Part shown: positions 43,996-52,512 of the stretch, piece after piece | Layout of the letters: each line of letters starts with the position of its first letter | How positions within the stretch are numbered: position 1 is the first letter of the stretch | Assembly: GCA_019638085.1 (NCBI GenBank) | Contig: JAHBUL010000006.1 | Location: 1-64,000 of the forward strand | DNA length: 64,000 bases | Direction: 5' to 3' | Source: Flavobacteriales bacterium | Lineage (GTDB): Bacteria; Bacteroidota; Bacteroidia; Flavobacteriales_F; PHOS-HE28 | Notes under the pieces: model-generated | Told to the model about the DNA's origin: nothing | Databases searched by the model: none | The model's input: only the letters and a program-made list of their open reading frames with translations | Position numbers and translations under genes: made by a program

Positions 43996-44475
43996 ATGTC
44001 CAGCAAGATCGCTCAGCGCAATTCCAAGATACACGGCAAAGGCGTGTTCGCCACCGCCCCCATCAAAGCGGGCGAAGACGTGGTGGAATACAAGGGAAAG
44101 CTGCGCACACACCAGGATGTGGACGAAGAATATGGCGGTAAGGACAACGGGCACACCTTCCTCTTTCTCCTGAATGAGGAGTATGTGATCGATGCCAACA
44201 TCGGCGGCAACGTGGCCCGATGGCTGAACCATAGTTGTGCCCCCAACTGCAAGGCTTTTGTGATCGAGCACGATAGCGGAGATCCGCGTAAAGAGAAAGT
44301 GGTGATCGAAGCCCTACGCGACATCGCTGCTGGCGAAGAACTCACATACGACTACGATATCAGCATTGAGGAACCCTTCACCAAGGAGGAACTCGAACTT
44401 TGGGCCTGTCGTTGCGGGGCACCGAACTGTACCGGCACGATGCTCAAACGAAAAAAGGGAAAGAAAAAGCAATAG
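43996..44475 (+). CDS. SET-domain lysine methyltransferase, tandem gene 1
   Basis: The 159-residue protein is a complete SET domain. It has HGKGVFATAPIKAGEDVVEYKG (SAM-binding start; in parts HGKGVFATAP and IKAGEDVVEY), ARWLNHSCAPNC (catalytic NHSC), GEELTYDYDI (catalytic Tyr) and a post-SET zinc motif CRCGAPNCTGTM. The C-terminus is lysine-rich. SET proteins methylate lysines of histones in eukaryotes; bacterial ones modify ribosomal or nucleoid proteins in the few known cases. The substrate here is unknown. Spaced 3 bp from the next SET gene. Confidence 0.9.
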   Translation: MSSKIAQRNSKIHGKGVFATAPIKAGEDVVEYKGKLRTHQDVDEEYGGKDNGHTFLFLLNEEYVIDANIGGNVARWLNHSCAPNCKAFVIEHDSGDPRKEKVVIEALRDIAAGEELTYDYDISIEEPFTKEELELWACRCGAPNCTGTMLKRKKGKKKQ

Positions 44476-44478
44476 GAT

Positions 44479-44961
44479 ATGTCCTCGCTTATTCGTGTTC
44501 GCCGATCCTCCATCCATGGGCATGGCGTGTTCGCTGCGAAGGACATACCAATGGGCACGGAAGTGATCGAATACACCGGTAAACTGATCACCGTTGCAAA
44601 AGCAGATGAGCTGTACGATGAGGTATATAAGGGTCACACTTTCCTCTTCACGCTCAATGATGATTGGATCATCGATGCAAATCAAGGCGGCAATGCCGCC
44701 AAGTGGATCAACCATAGCTGTGAACCCAACTGTATCCCGGTCCTTTACGAGGACGAGCATGACCGCAGCCAGGACCAAGTGTTCATTCTCACCTTGCGTG
44801 ATATCAAGATGGGAGAGGAACTGAACTATGACTACGGGATCAGCTTCGACATCCCGTACACAGCTCGTTTGAAAGAGATCTGGGTTTGCCATTGCGGTGC
44901 ACCGAGCTGCACCGGCACCATGTTGAAACCCATGGACCATGAACGCAGAATGGAACCTTGA
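44479..44961 (+). CDS. SET-domain lysine methyltransferase, tandem gene 2
   Basis: The 160-residue protein is clearly paralogous to the previous gene: HGHGVFAAKDIPMGTEVIEYTG (in parts HGHGVFAAKD, MGTEVIEYTG), AKWINHSCEPNC, GEELNYDYGI and the post-SET CHCGAPSCTGTM. All key SET residues are kept. It begins three bases after the stop of tandem gene 1, so both are co-expressed. The pair looks like an old tandem duplication, since similarity is moderate. Confidence 0.9.
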   Translation: MSSLIRVRRSSIHGHGVFAAKDIPMGTEVIEYTGKLITVAKADELYDEVYKGHTFLFTLNDDWIIDANQGGNAAKWINHSCEPNCIPVLYEDEHDRSQDQVFILTLRDIKMGEELNYDYGISFDIPYTARLKEIWVCHCGAPSCTGTMLKPMDHERRMEP

Positions 44962-45017
44962 ACTGAGAAGAACGTCCGCGTCCGTATATACACCCTTTCG
45001 CCAACTTGGCACGCCGC

Positions 45018-45045
45018 TTGCCTGACCCGCCCCGACCTAAATTCA
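45018..45045 (+). promoter_or_regulatory. Candidate promoter of lolA
   Basis: TTG (45018-45020), 17 bases, then TAAATTCA (45038-45045), 25 bases before the lolA start. Spacing equals that of the promoter at 8533-8560. Confidence 0.5.
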
Positions 45046-45070
45046 CACCGCCATCCATCCAAGCCAACCC

Positions 45071-45715
45071 ATGAAAAAGTTCTTCCTCCTCTTCGCCTCG
45101 CTCTTGTTGGTATTGCACTCCTTCGGCCAGGACGACCCTAAGAGCAAAGCCATTGTGGACGCGCTGATCGCCAAGAACAAGAGCTACAAGAGCTTCGATG
45201 CCGACTTCACCAGCCGCTTGGTGAACACCTCCAGCAAGCTGGACCTCAAGCAGGAAGGCAACATCAAGGTAAAGGACCGGAAGTTCCGCCTTACGTTGCT
45301 GGATAATATCGTGATCAACGACGGCACTGTGCTGTGGACATACAGCAAGAAGACCAACGAAGTGAGCATGAGCGACCCCAAGGAGATGGATGAGACCTTG
45401 GACCCGGCCAACCTCTTCAACGTATATGAAAAAGGCTTCAAAAGCCAATATGTTGGGACCGGAACCGAGGACGGTGTAGCCGTGGAAACGATCAAGCTTT
45501 TCCCGTTGGATCCTGCCAAAAAGCCATACCACACGGTGATCCTCACAGTGGACAAGAACAAGATGGAGCCCCGCAAGGTGGTGATGAAGTACAAGGATGG
45601 TAACGAGGTGACCTATACCTTGAAGAACTTCAAACCCAACGCGGAGATGGTGGATGCACTGTTCAGCTTCGACAAGAGCAAATACCCCGGCGTGGAGGTG
45701 AACGATATGCGGTGA
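45071..45715 (+). CDS. lolA: Outer membrane lipoprotein carrier LolA
   Basis: The 214-residue periplasmic chaperone carries lipoproteins to the outer membrane. Signal peptide MKKFFLLFASLLLVLHSFGQ precedes the LolA fold: SFDADFTSRLVNT, GNIKVKDRKFRLTLLDN, GTVLWTYSKKTNEV and, near the end, NEVTYTLKNFKPN. It belongs to the Bacteroidota LolA type, which often follows ftsK directly. Here the two genes are separated by 11 kb of other genes. Confidence 0.92.
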   Translation: MKKFFLLFASLLLVLHSFGQDDPKSKAIVDALIAKNKSYKSFDADFTSRLVNTSSKLDLKQEGNIKVKDRKFRLTLLDNIVINDGTVLWTYSKKTNEVSMSDPKEMDETLDPANLFNVYEKGFKSQYVGTGTEDGVAVETIKLFPLDPAKKPYHTVILTVDKNKMEPRKVVMKYKDGNEVTYTLKNFKPNAEMVDALFSFDKSKYPGVEVNDMR

Positions 45716-45719
45716 CGGG

Positions 45720-46073
45720 AAGATGGAACGCAGATCACGCGGATCGTTATGATCTACGCTGATCTTGAAGTTCAGCCCTACTCCCTACGGCAGCTTGTAT
45801 GCTTTTGGTCGCCTGCGCGCCTTCATGAGAAGCCACGCACGCACTTTGGCACGTGAAAGTGATCGTATAGTCGTGACGGCCCCTCACGAGTCACCCTATT
45901 CCAACTCTACATTTTCTTATTCCACAGAGCACTTTTCAAGTGTGAGGTCCGGGAGATTGTGTGTGGGAAGCCCACCGACTAGATCCCCGATCGGTCTACA
46001 TATATATGTGACGGGCTCATTCTTAATTCTACATTTTTGATTCTGCGTTTTACATTCCGCGAAGCGACCCACT
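45720..46073. repeat. Repeat-rich gap between lolA and kup
   Basis: No gene is seen. The stretch has GATC words (CGCAGATCACGCGGATCG, ATGATCTACGCTGATC), then ACTCTACATTTTCTTATTCC and CTACATTTTTGATTCTGCG, TTTTACATTCCGCGAAGCG, the last similar to 19158-19212, and AT-rich ACATATATATGT around 45998. Confidence 0.65.
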
Positions 46074-46081
46074 ACATTCGC
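46074..46081 (+). promoter_or_regulatory. Candidate -7 box of kup
   Basis: TACATTCG fits TAnnTTTG with one change, 41 bases before the ATG. No -33 element is clear. Confidence 0.35.
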
Positions 46082-46122
46082 CCCCCTTTTTGAAGGTAGG
46101 GCCATTGCCCGCCGCAGCGCTC

Positions 46123-48096
46123 ATGCAGAAATCGAACACCCATCCCCTCACTTGGGCGGGTATGCTGGTCACCTTAGGGATCATCTTCGGGGACATCGGC
46201 ACTTCGCCGCTCTACGTGTTCAAGGCAGTGGTGGGCGAGACCGAACCGATCTCTGAGCGACTGGTGCTGGGTGCATTGAGCTGCATTATCTGGACACTCA
46301 CCCTCCAGACCACCTTCAAGTACATCCTTGTCACCCTGCAAGCGGACAACCGCGGTGAAGGCGGGGTTTTCTCCCTGTATACACTGGTACGTCGCTATGG
46401 CAAATGGGTATGGTTGCCGGCGATCATCGGTGCGGCCACCCTACTGGCGGATGGTATCCTCACGCCACCCATCTCGGTATCCGCCGCCATTGAGGGTCTA
46501 GGAGGTGTGGATGCCTTTGCGGGGATCATTGCACCGGGAAATATCACCACGGTGCTGGTGGTGGTGATCATCATCAGTCTGCTCTTCTTCTTCCAACGGT
46601 TCGGCACCAAAGTGGTGGGCTTCGCCTTCGGCCCCATCATGCTCATCTGGTTCAGCATGCTCTTGGTGCTGGGCCTTACGCAGATCCTGAACACACCGCG
46701 CGTGCTGGCCAGCGTTAACCCCATGTACGCAGCGGACCTATTGACCAAGTATCCGGGAGGCTTCTGGTTGCTGGGCGCGGTTTTCCTCTGTACCACCGGA
46801 GCCGAGGGACTGTACAATGACATGGGCCATTGCGGCCGTAAGAACATTCGCATCACCTGGATCTTCGTGAAGACGGCATTGGTATGCAATTACATGGGCC
46901 AAGGGGCCTGGTTGCTGGAGCACCAAGGCACGTTGCTGGGGGAGCGGAATCCGTTCTATGAAGTGATGCCCGAGTGGTTCCTGCTCACCGGGATCGGCAT
47001 TGCCACCTTGGCCGCCATCGTGGCCTGCCAAGCGGTGATCAGCGGCTCCTTCACCTTGATCAACGAAGCCATTACGCTCAACTTCTGGCCTCGGGTGCGG
47101 GTAAAATTCCCCACGGTGGTGCGTGGCCAGATCTACATCCCCAGCGTGAACTGGCTACTGTGGGCCGGCTGTGTGGGTGTGATGTTCTACTTCCGCAGCA
47201 GTGGCAACATGGAGGCGGCCTACGGCTTCTTCATCGTGGTGGCCATGTTGATGACCACCGTGCTCCTGTTCGGCTATCTCCGCTTCGTGCGGCGTTGGCA
47301 TATGGCGTTGGTCTTATTGGTGATCGGGATCTTCTTCACGTTGGAGCTGGCCAATTTCGTGGCCAACGCAGTGAAGATCCTGCACCGTCCTTTACTGGTG
47401 GTCGCGGTGATACTGGTGCTGGGCGTGATGTTCACCTGGTATCGGGCGCGGAAGATCATCAACCGCTTCATCGAGTTCGTTCCGTTGATGGAATACGCGC
47501 GGTCCTTACGCGACCTGAGCAATGACCGGGATATCCCGAAGTATGCCACGCACTTGGTCTACCTCACCAAGGCCGACAATCCCACCCAAGTGGAGCGGCA
47601 GATCATCAACAGCATTCTGGCGCGCAAGGTGAAGCGAGCGGAGATCTACTGGTTTGTCCACGTGAACTACACCGATGAGCCGTACACCATGGAATACCGG
47701 GTGACCGAGCTGATCGATGACAAGGTGATCCGTGTGGACTTCGATCTGGGCTTCCGTGTACAGCCCCGCGTGAACCTGCTGTTCCGACGGGTGCTGGAAG
47801 AGCTCGATGCGGATCATGAGCTGAACTTCCGGAGCAAGTATGAGAGCATTAAGAAAGGTGATTTCCATACGGACATACTCTATGTGATCACGGAGCGCGT
47901 GCTCTCCGTGGAGAACGAATTCAGCTTGCGCGATGACCTGATCCTGGATGTCTACTTCACCCTGAAACGACTGGCCCAAAGTGATCGCGAAGCGATGGGA
48001 CTGGACCCGAACGTATCGGTAGTGGAACAGGTCCCTTTGGTGATCCAAGCCTCACGTGAATTGCCCTTGAAGCGCGTAGGCAGGCCGAAACGATAA
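46123..48096 (+). CDS. kup: KUP/HAK-family potassium uptake protein
   Basis: The 657-residue transporter imports K+ with H+. It begins LTWAGMLVTLGIIFGDIGTSPLYVFKAV (family block GDIGTSPLY), then DNRGEGGVFSLYTLVRRYG and LADGILTPPISVSAAIEG, with about 12 membrane helices in the first 430 residues and a cytosolic C-terminal domain of about 200 residues. The ATG at 46123 is chosen over the TTG at 46090 because it matches the usual short N-terminus. It stands alone. Confidence 0.95.
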   Translation: MQKSNTHPLTWAGMLVTLGIIFGDIGTSPLYVFKAVVGETEPISERLVLGALSCIIWTLTLQTTFKYILVTLQADNRGEGGVFSLYTLVRRYGKWVWLPAIIGAATLLADGILTPPISVSAAIEGLGGVDAFAGIIAPGNITTVLVVVIIISLLFFFQRFGTKVVGFAFGPIMLIWFSMLLVLGLTQILNTPRVLASVNPMYAADLLTKYPGGFWLLGAVFLCTTGAEGLYNDMGHCGRKNIRITWIFVKTALVCNYMGQGAWLLEHQGTLLGERNPFYEVMPEWFLLTGIGIATLAAIVACQAVISGSFTLINEAITLNFWPRVRVKFPTVVRGQIYIPSVNWLLWAGCVGVMFYFRSSGNMEAAYGFFIVVAMLMTTVLLFGYLRFVRRWHMALVLLVIGIFFTLELANFVANAVKILHRPLLVVAVILVLGVMFTWYRARKIINRFIEFVPLMEYARSLRDLSNDRDIPKYATHLVYLTKADNPTQVERQIINSILARKVKRAEIYWFVHVNYTDEPYTMEYRVTELIDDKVIRVDFDLGFRVQPRVNLLFRRVLEELDADHELNFRSKYESIKKGDFHTDILYVITERVLSVENEFSLRDDLILDVYFTLKRLAQSDREAMGLDPNVSVVEQVPLVIQASRELPLKRVGRPKR

Positions 48097-48161
48097 GTTC
48101 TCCAACCGTCCGGGTTCTCCGCAGATGGATGACCTCTACGCTGCGGTTCGTGCGTACCGGC

Positions 48162-48917
48162 TCACTTTATCCCGCGCTCCTTCGATACGCGATCCCATGC
48201 GTCCTGCACGTTCTTGAACTTCTCCGAAGCGGCTTTTTGGAATTCCTCCCCCAAGTGTGCCACACGGTCGGGGTGGTGCTTCATGGCGGCTCTCCGGTAG
48301 GCCTTCTTCACTTCCTCGTCGCTGGCCTTGGGATCCACTTCGAGAATGGTAAATGCGCTGGCCGCGGAAGGTCCCCGGAACATGGCATCCAAGGATGCGA
48401 GGTCCTTCTGACTGATGCCCATATCGGCAGCAATACGTTCCAGCATACGATGCTCTGCTAGCTGGATGCGGCCGTCGGAATGGGCCAGGCCGATCAGGTA
48501 GTGCATTACCTGCAATCGCTCCGGATGTGAAAGGTGCCCACGGATCTGGGCGCACACATCCCGCAGGGGGATATCGCGCTTCAGCACATCGCGAAGAAGA
48601 CGCAGCAATTCCGCACTGTGCTGCGGGCCGAACTGTTGTACAAAGAACCGGCGCACATGGCCGAGTTCCCCGTGGGTGGCCTTGCCGTCGGCCTTCATCA
48701 CTGCGGCTGTCAACACCACCAAGCTCAGCGCCAGATCACTGGATGTTGCCGAGGACTGATATGGAGCGCTGCGCCGAGCGCGACCCGGCTTGGCCACCAC
48801 GACCCCTTGGGCATTGTCCATGATCGCACCCAGTGCAAAGCCGACCACTGCACCGATGGGAGTACCCGTAAGAGCGAAACCCAAACTTCCGAAGATCCAT
48901 TTGTTATAACCGGCCAT
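48162..48917 (-). CDS. DjlA-like co-chaperone (TerB-like plus DnaJ domain)
   Basis: The 251-residue protein has a hydrophobic, glycine-rich N-terminal segment (FGSLGFALTGTPIGAVVGFALGAIM, in parts), a TerB-like helical domain (about residues 60-175: LVVLTAAVMKADGKATHGEL, YLIGLAHSDGRIQLAEHRML), and a C-terminal J domain, AFTILEVDPKASDEEVKKAY and MKHHPDRVAH, with the HPD triad that stimulates DnaK ATPase. Order is that of DjlA. It is the last gene of a minus-strand group with lemA and the TPM genes. Confidence 0.9.
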   Translation of the reverse strand: MAGYNKWIFGSLGFALTGTPIGAVVGFALGAIMDNAQGVVVAKPGRARRSAPYQSSATSSDLALSLVVLTAAVMKADGKATHGELGHVRRFFVQQFGPQHSAELLRLLRDVLKRDIPLRDVCAQIRGHLSHPERLQVMHYLIGLAHSDGRIQLAEHRMLERIAADMGISQKDLASLDAMFRGPSAASAFTILEVDPKASDEEVKKAYRRAAMKHHPDRVAHLGEEFQKAASEKFKNVQDAWDRVSKERGIK

Positions 48918-48920
48918 GCT

Positions 48921-49733
48921 CTACCAGGATCCACCGGCCCCACCGCCACCGAAGCTTCCGCCGCCAAAGCCGCCGAAACCACCGCCGCCGCCCCCGCCAA
49001 AACCACCGCCACCACCGCGGGAGAAGCCACCCCAACTTCCGCTATGGGAGGAACTGGCGGCGTTCATCAGCGCCCATGCCGCCCAGAAATCCATGTTGTT
49101 CACACGGGCATACTTCCTTGTGCGACGGATCATGGAGAAGAAGATGATAGCGAAGAAGGCCAGGATCAACAGAATAGGTGCCCAAGGCACGGGATCCTTG
49201 CCATAGCTCTTCGCATCGATCTCGCCCTTGGCCATGCCCATCAACACATCCGTGGCCTTATCCATGCCAGCGTAATACTCTCCAAGCCGGAAGCGAGGCA
49301 GGATCTCCTCGTCCACGATCCGCTTGGCGATCAGGTCGGGGATGGCCCCTTCCAATCCATAGCCCACCGCGATGAACACATGGCGATCACCCGCCGGCCC
49401 ATTGGGTTTAACGAGAATGAGCACTCCATTGTCCACGCCCTTCTTCCCTAAACCCCATGCCTCCCCCAGTTGGAAGGCGAAATCCGAAGCGGGATAGCCG
49501 CACAGCGTATCCACAGCCACTACCGCGATGCGGTTACTGGTCTGCTGGGCGAAGTGGACCAACTTATTATTCAGGAACTCTTCCTCCTGGGGAGTGAGGA
49601 ACTTGGTGTACTGGAAGACCAAATGGTCCTCGTTCGAGGGCTTCGGAGGGAAACACGGATCCAGGTCCACAGCAAAGGCATGCGCTGAGCAGGTGATGGC
49701 GCCCAACAGGAGCAAGTTCCGTAGTGTCCTCAT
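48921..49733 (-). CDS. TPM-domain membrane protein with Gly-rich tail
   Basis: The 270-residue protein has a signal peptide (RTLRNLLLLGAITCSAHAFA), a TPM (YgcG/Psb32) domain (about residues 40-165: TKFLTPQEEEFLNNKLVHFAQ, GKKGVDNGVLILV, VFIAVGYGLEGAIPD), a membrane helix (WAPILLILAFFAIIFFSM) and an extreme glycine-rich, Ser/Phe-containing tail that is typical of the family. The ATG at 49733 overlaps the neighbouring gene by ATGA. It forms an operon with a second TPM gene and lemA. Confidence 0.87.
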   Translation of the reverse strand: MRTLRNLLLLGAITCSAHAFAVDLDPCFPPKPSNEDHLVFQYTKFLTPQEEEFLNNKLVHFAQQTSNRIAVVAVDTLCGYPASDFAFQLGEAWGLGKKGVDNGVLILVKPNGPAGDRHVFIAVGYGLEGAIPDLIAKRIVDEEILPRFRLGEYYAGMDKATDVLMGMAKGEIDAKSYGKDPVPWAPILLILAFFAIIFFSMIRRTRKYARVNNMDFWAAWALMNAASSSHSGSWGGFSRGGGGGFGGGGGGGFGGFGGGSFGGGGAGGSW

Positions 49734-50179
49734 TTCCCGAAGCTCACGTCGTCCTTCAGTTCGTTCACATCGCCACGCTGGTAGGGGAAATGCTCGCGGA
49801 GCTTTTCGCCCAAGAGTTCCACCCCGGCGCAAAGGCCCTCACAGAAGTGATCTTGCCGGAAATGGCCAAGTATCACTTCCAGCACATCATGCCAGTATGC
49901 ATCACCCAGCTTGTTATGTATGGCCACGTCACCGATCACGGCCACTTTCCGGGCAGGCACGCTCACATAGATCAGCACGCCGTTGCGGGCCTCGGTCTTG
50001 GCCATGCCCAGGTCCTTGAAAACGTATGCTGCATGGTCCAGCACTTCCTCCATGATGGCCACATCAAGGTGAACACGGATCTCTCCACTTGTGCGCTTCT
50101 CGGCCGTGTGCACGGCCTCCCGGACGCGATCAAGTTCCTCCCGCGTAAGCCACTCTTCAATGGCGATCCGTTGCTTCAC
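49730..50179 (-). CDS. TPM-domain protein, cytosolic type
   Basis: The 149-residue protein contains a TPM domain without signal peptide or membrane helix: LDRVREAVHTAEKRTSGEIRVHL, ARNGVLIYVSVPARKVAVIGD. Such short TPM proteins accompany lemA in many Bacteroidota. It overlaps both neighbours by ATGA. The function of the TPM/LemA operon is not established; a role in envelope maintenance is inferred. Confidence 0.85.
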   Translation of the reverse strand: MKQRIAIEEWLTREELDRVREAVHTAEKRTSGEIRVHLDVAIMEEVLDHAAYVFKDLGMAKTEARNGVLIYVSVPARKVAVIGDVAIHNKLGDAYWHDVLEVILGHFRQDHFCEGLCAGVELLGEKLREHFPYQRGDVNELKDDVSFGK

Positions 50180-50763
50180 TTGCCGAAATCGATATCAGGT
50201 GCGTTCTCGGTACCCTCCTGTGCCTTGAAATAGGCCTTCTCGGTAAAGCCGAAGAAGCCTGCCAGCATGCTGTTGGGGATCTGTTTGATCTTCGCATTGT
50301 ACGCCCTCGCCAGGTCATTGAACTTGCGGCGCTCCACGCCGATCCGGTTCTCCATGCCCTCGTATTGCGCTTGGAAATCACGGAAGGCTGAGGTGGTCTT
50401 CAGGTCGGGATAGCGTTCAACGGTCACCATCAAACGACTGAGCGCCCCGGTAAGCTGCTGCTGTGCGGCCTCGAACTGCGCCATGTTCTCGGGTGTGAGT
50501 TCGTTCGCGTTCAACTGGATGCTGGTGGCCTTGGCGCGTGCATTGACCACATCCGTGAGGGTGGTTTGCTCAAAATCCGCCGAACCCTTGATGATCTCCA
50601 CGATGTTCTTGGTCTTATCCGCACGGAGCTGATAGGCGTTCTCCACGTTGCTCCATTGGGCTGCCACGCCTTCGTCCATACCTACCATGCCGCGCTGGAA
50701 GCTGATGGCCCACAAGACGATGACGGCGACAACGCCGAGTACGATGAGAAGATTACGATTCAT
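50176..50763 (-). CDS. lemA: LemA family protein
   Basis: The 195-residue protein has an N-terminal membrane helix (LLIVLGVVAVIVLWAISF) and the LemA helical domain: AAQWSNVENAYQLRADKTKNIV (in parts), LTGALSRLMVTVERYPDLK, and YNAKIKQIPNSMLAGFFGF. It is the first gene of the lemA/TPM/TPM operon. CATCTTTG (minus strand, near 50810) lies about 45 bases upstream as a possible -7 box. Confidence 0.93.
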   Translation of the reverse strand: MNRNLLIVLGVVAVIVLWAISFQRGMVGMDEGVAAQWSNVENAYQLRADKTKNIVEIIKGSADFEQTTLTDVVNARAKATSIQLNANELTPENMAQFEAAQQQLTGALSRLMVTVERYPDLKTTSAFRDFQAQYEGMENRIGVERRKFNDLARAYNAKIKQIPNSMLAGFFGFTEKAYFKAQEGTENAPDIDFGK

Positions 50764-50904
50764 TCAAATGGTGTTTGTCGGTTTGCCCCCGGGAAGCCCA
50801 AGGGAATGCAAAGATGCATGTATGACGGGAAACGGCCGAAGTGCTCGTGGTGAACGGCAAATGCGATGGATGAACGCCGATTCGATCAGCTGATCAATTG
50901 AGTA

Positions 50905-51840
50905 TCACCGAAAGATCCCAACCCACTCCCCTTCCGCGTCAATGCGCGCCCGATACATCCCGATGCAATTGAAGTCCAGCACGATCCGCCCATTTTTGTC
51001 CACGGCGATCAATCCGCCTTCGCCATCCAGCGGTGGCAGCTTTTCGTGGACCACGATATGCACGGCTTCTTCCAGTGAAAGCCCTTTGTAGAGCATCAGC
51101 GCATGCACATCGTGCGCGGCGACCGCTCTCAGGAATGCTTCGCCGTTTCCGGTACAACTGATGGCGCAGGTAGCATCATTCGCGTAGGTACCGGCACCGA
51201 TCACCGGACTATCACCGATGCGTTGGAAGCGCTTGTTCGTCATGCCGCCGGTGCTGGTGGCAGCCGCGAGGTGGCCGTGTGCATCCAGCGCTACGGCACC
51301 CACCGTCCCGAACTTCTTTTCACCTGTACTGTGGTCCAGACGGACTTCCGTGCTTCCGCGCACCTCTTGCCATTGGTCGTGGCGTAGCTGGTCGAAGAAG
51401 TACTCGTCATCCTCCAACGCAACTTTCTGCTGGTGTGCGAATTCGAACGCTCCCCACCCGCTCAGGATCACGTGGTCGGTCTTCTCCATCACCAGGCGAG
51501 CGAGCCCAACCGGGTTCTTCACGTTCTGCACGCTGGCCACGGCCCCTGCGCGTAGATCGTTGCCCTGCATGATCGCTGCGTCCATCTCATGGGTCCCTTC
51601 CGCAGTGAAGACCGAACCCCGGCCTGCATTGAAGAGCGGCGTGTCCTCAAGCACGCGTACGGCAGTTTCCACGGCATCGATGGCACTGCCTCCGGCGGCG
51701 AGCACGGCATGGCCGCGTCGCACCGCTGTGGAGAGCACACTGCGATAAGCGGCCTCCTTCTCCGGTGTTAAGGCCGAAGGATCCAATGTTCCAGCGCCAC
51801 CGTGGACAGCGATCGCCACGGGGCCTTGTGCAGCCGTCAT
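50905..51840 (-). CDS. Isoaspartyl peptidase / plant-type L-asparaginase
   Basis: The 311-residue N-terminal-nucleophile hydrolase self-cleaves into two chains. The cleavage and catalytic threonine lie in EKKFGTVGAVALD, and the N-terminal HGGAGTL plus GNAGRGSV-like FNAGRGSVFT motifs are present. Substrate-binding GDSPVIGAGTYAND and TGNGEAFLRAVA match the family. It releases aspartate from beta-aspartyl dipeptides and asparagine. The ATG at 51840 overlaps the upstream DUF4920 gene stop (TGATG), so the two are translationally coupled. Confidence 0.92.
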   Translation of the reverse strand: MTAAQGPVAIAVHGGAGTLDPSALTPEKEAAYRSVLSTAVRRGHAVLAAGGSAIDAVETAVRVLEDTPLFNAGRGSVFTAEGTHEMDAAIMQGNDLRAGAVASVQNVKNPVGLARLVMEKTDHVILSGWGAFEFAHQQKVALEDDEYFFDQLRHDQWQEVRGSTEVRLDHSTGEKKFGTVGAVALDAHGHLAAATSTGGMTNKRFQRIGDSPVIGAGTYANDATCAISCTGNGEAFLRAVAAHDVHALMLYKGLSLEEAVHIVVHEKLPPLDGEGGLIAVDKNGRIVLDFNCIGMYRARIDAEGEWVGIFR

Positions 51841-52319
51841 CACTCCTTCACGAGCACGCCGTCCGCCTCGAACTTCCAGCTGGTCTCCGGCTCGGTGATC
51901 GCCTCGATCTCTTCCTTGCTCTTGCCGGCATCCTCTGCATAGTGGCGCAGCATGTTCACATCGGTCACATCCTTCTTGGCCCACCCTTGCATCACTACCT
52001 GCTTGCCCTCCAGCCCTGTCTTGGGAACAAAGAAGCCATAGTCACGGAAGCGCACCATCATCGGGGAGCCATCGGCCATCTTCACCTGCATCCAGCACCC
52101 TTTCTTACCGCAGCTCTCAATGATCTCGGTGGTCACCTTGGCCACCACGGAATCCGATGCGGCCATTTCCTTTTCGAACTCCGCCATGGTGATGGCACCG
52201 TCCGGTGTAATAGGGTCGCCGTAGCTGATGTACCCACCGGAAATAACCTCGGTGGCTGGCACTTGGGCATATGCGCCAAGCGCGATCGGCGTAAGCAGAA
52301 GGAAGAAGAGATGCTTCAT
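51840..52319 (-). CDS. DUF4920 family periplasmic protein
   Basis: The 159-residue protein has a signal peptide (MKHLFFLLLTPIALGAYAQ) and a domain like DUF4920, with CGKKGCWMQVKMADG, MMVRFRDYGFFVPK and KQVVMQGWAKKDVTDVNML. The pair of cysteines in CGKKGCW may bind metal or form a disulfide. Function unknown. TATATTCG (minus strand, 52339-52346) fits a -7 box 20 bases upstream. Confidence 0.85.
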   Translation of the reverse strand: MKHLFFLLLTPIALGAYAQVPATEVISGGYISYGDPITPDGAITMAEFEKEMAASDSVVAKVTTEIIESCGKKGCWMQVKMADGSPMMVRFRDYGFFVPKTGLEGKQVVMQGWAKKDVTDVNMLRHYAEDAGKSKEEIEAITEPETSWKFEADGVLVKE

Positions 52320-52512
52320 GGGTGCGGTTTTGAGCACGCGAATATAAGTCCGATCCCGGCCTAGTCATGATCAGTACTGAATGATCATTTGGGGTAAAAA
52401 TGGCCCATTGCAATTTTTTCTTCCACAACGTGGTGCTCCATTGAAAACAGGTTTCTTTGCAAGAGGTCCTCAAAACAGGACACATCCCTTCTCCATTCAT
52501 AACTCTCCCTTC

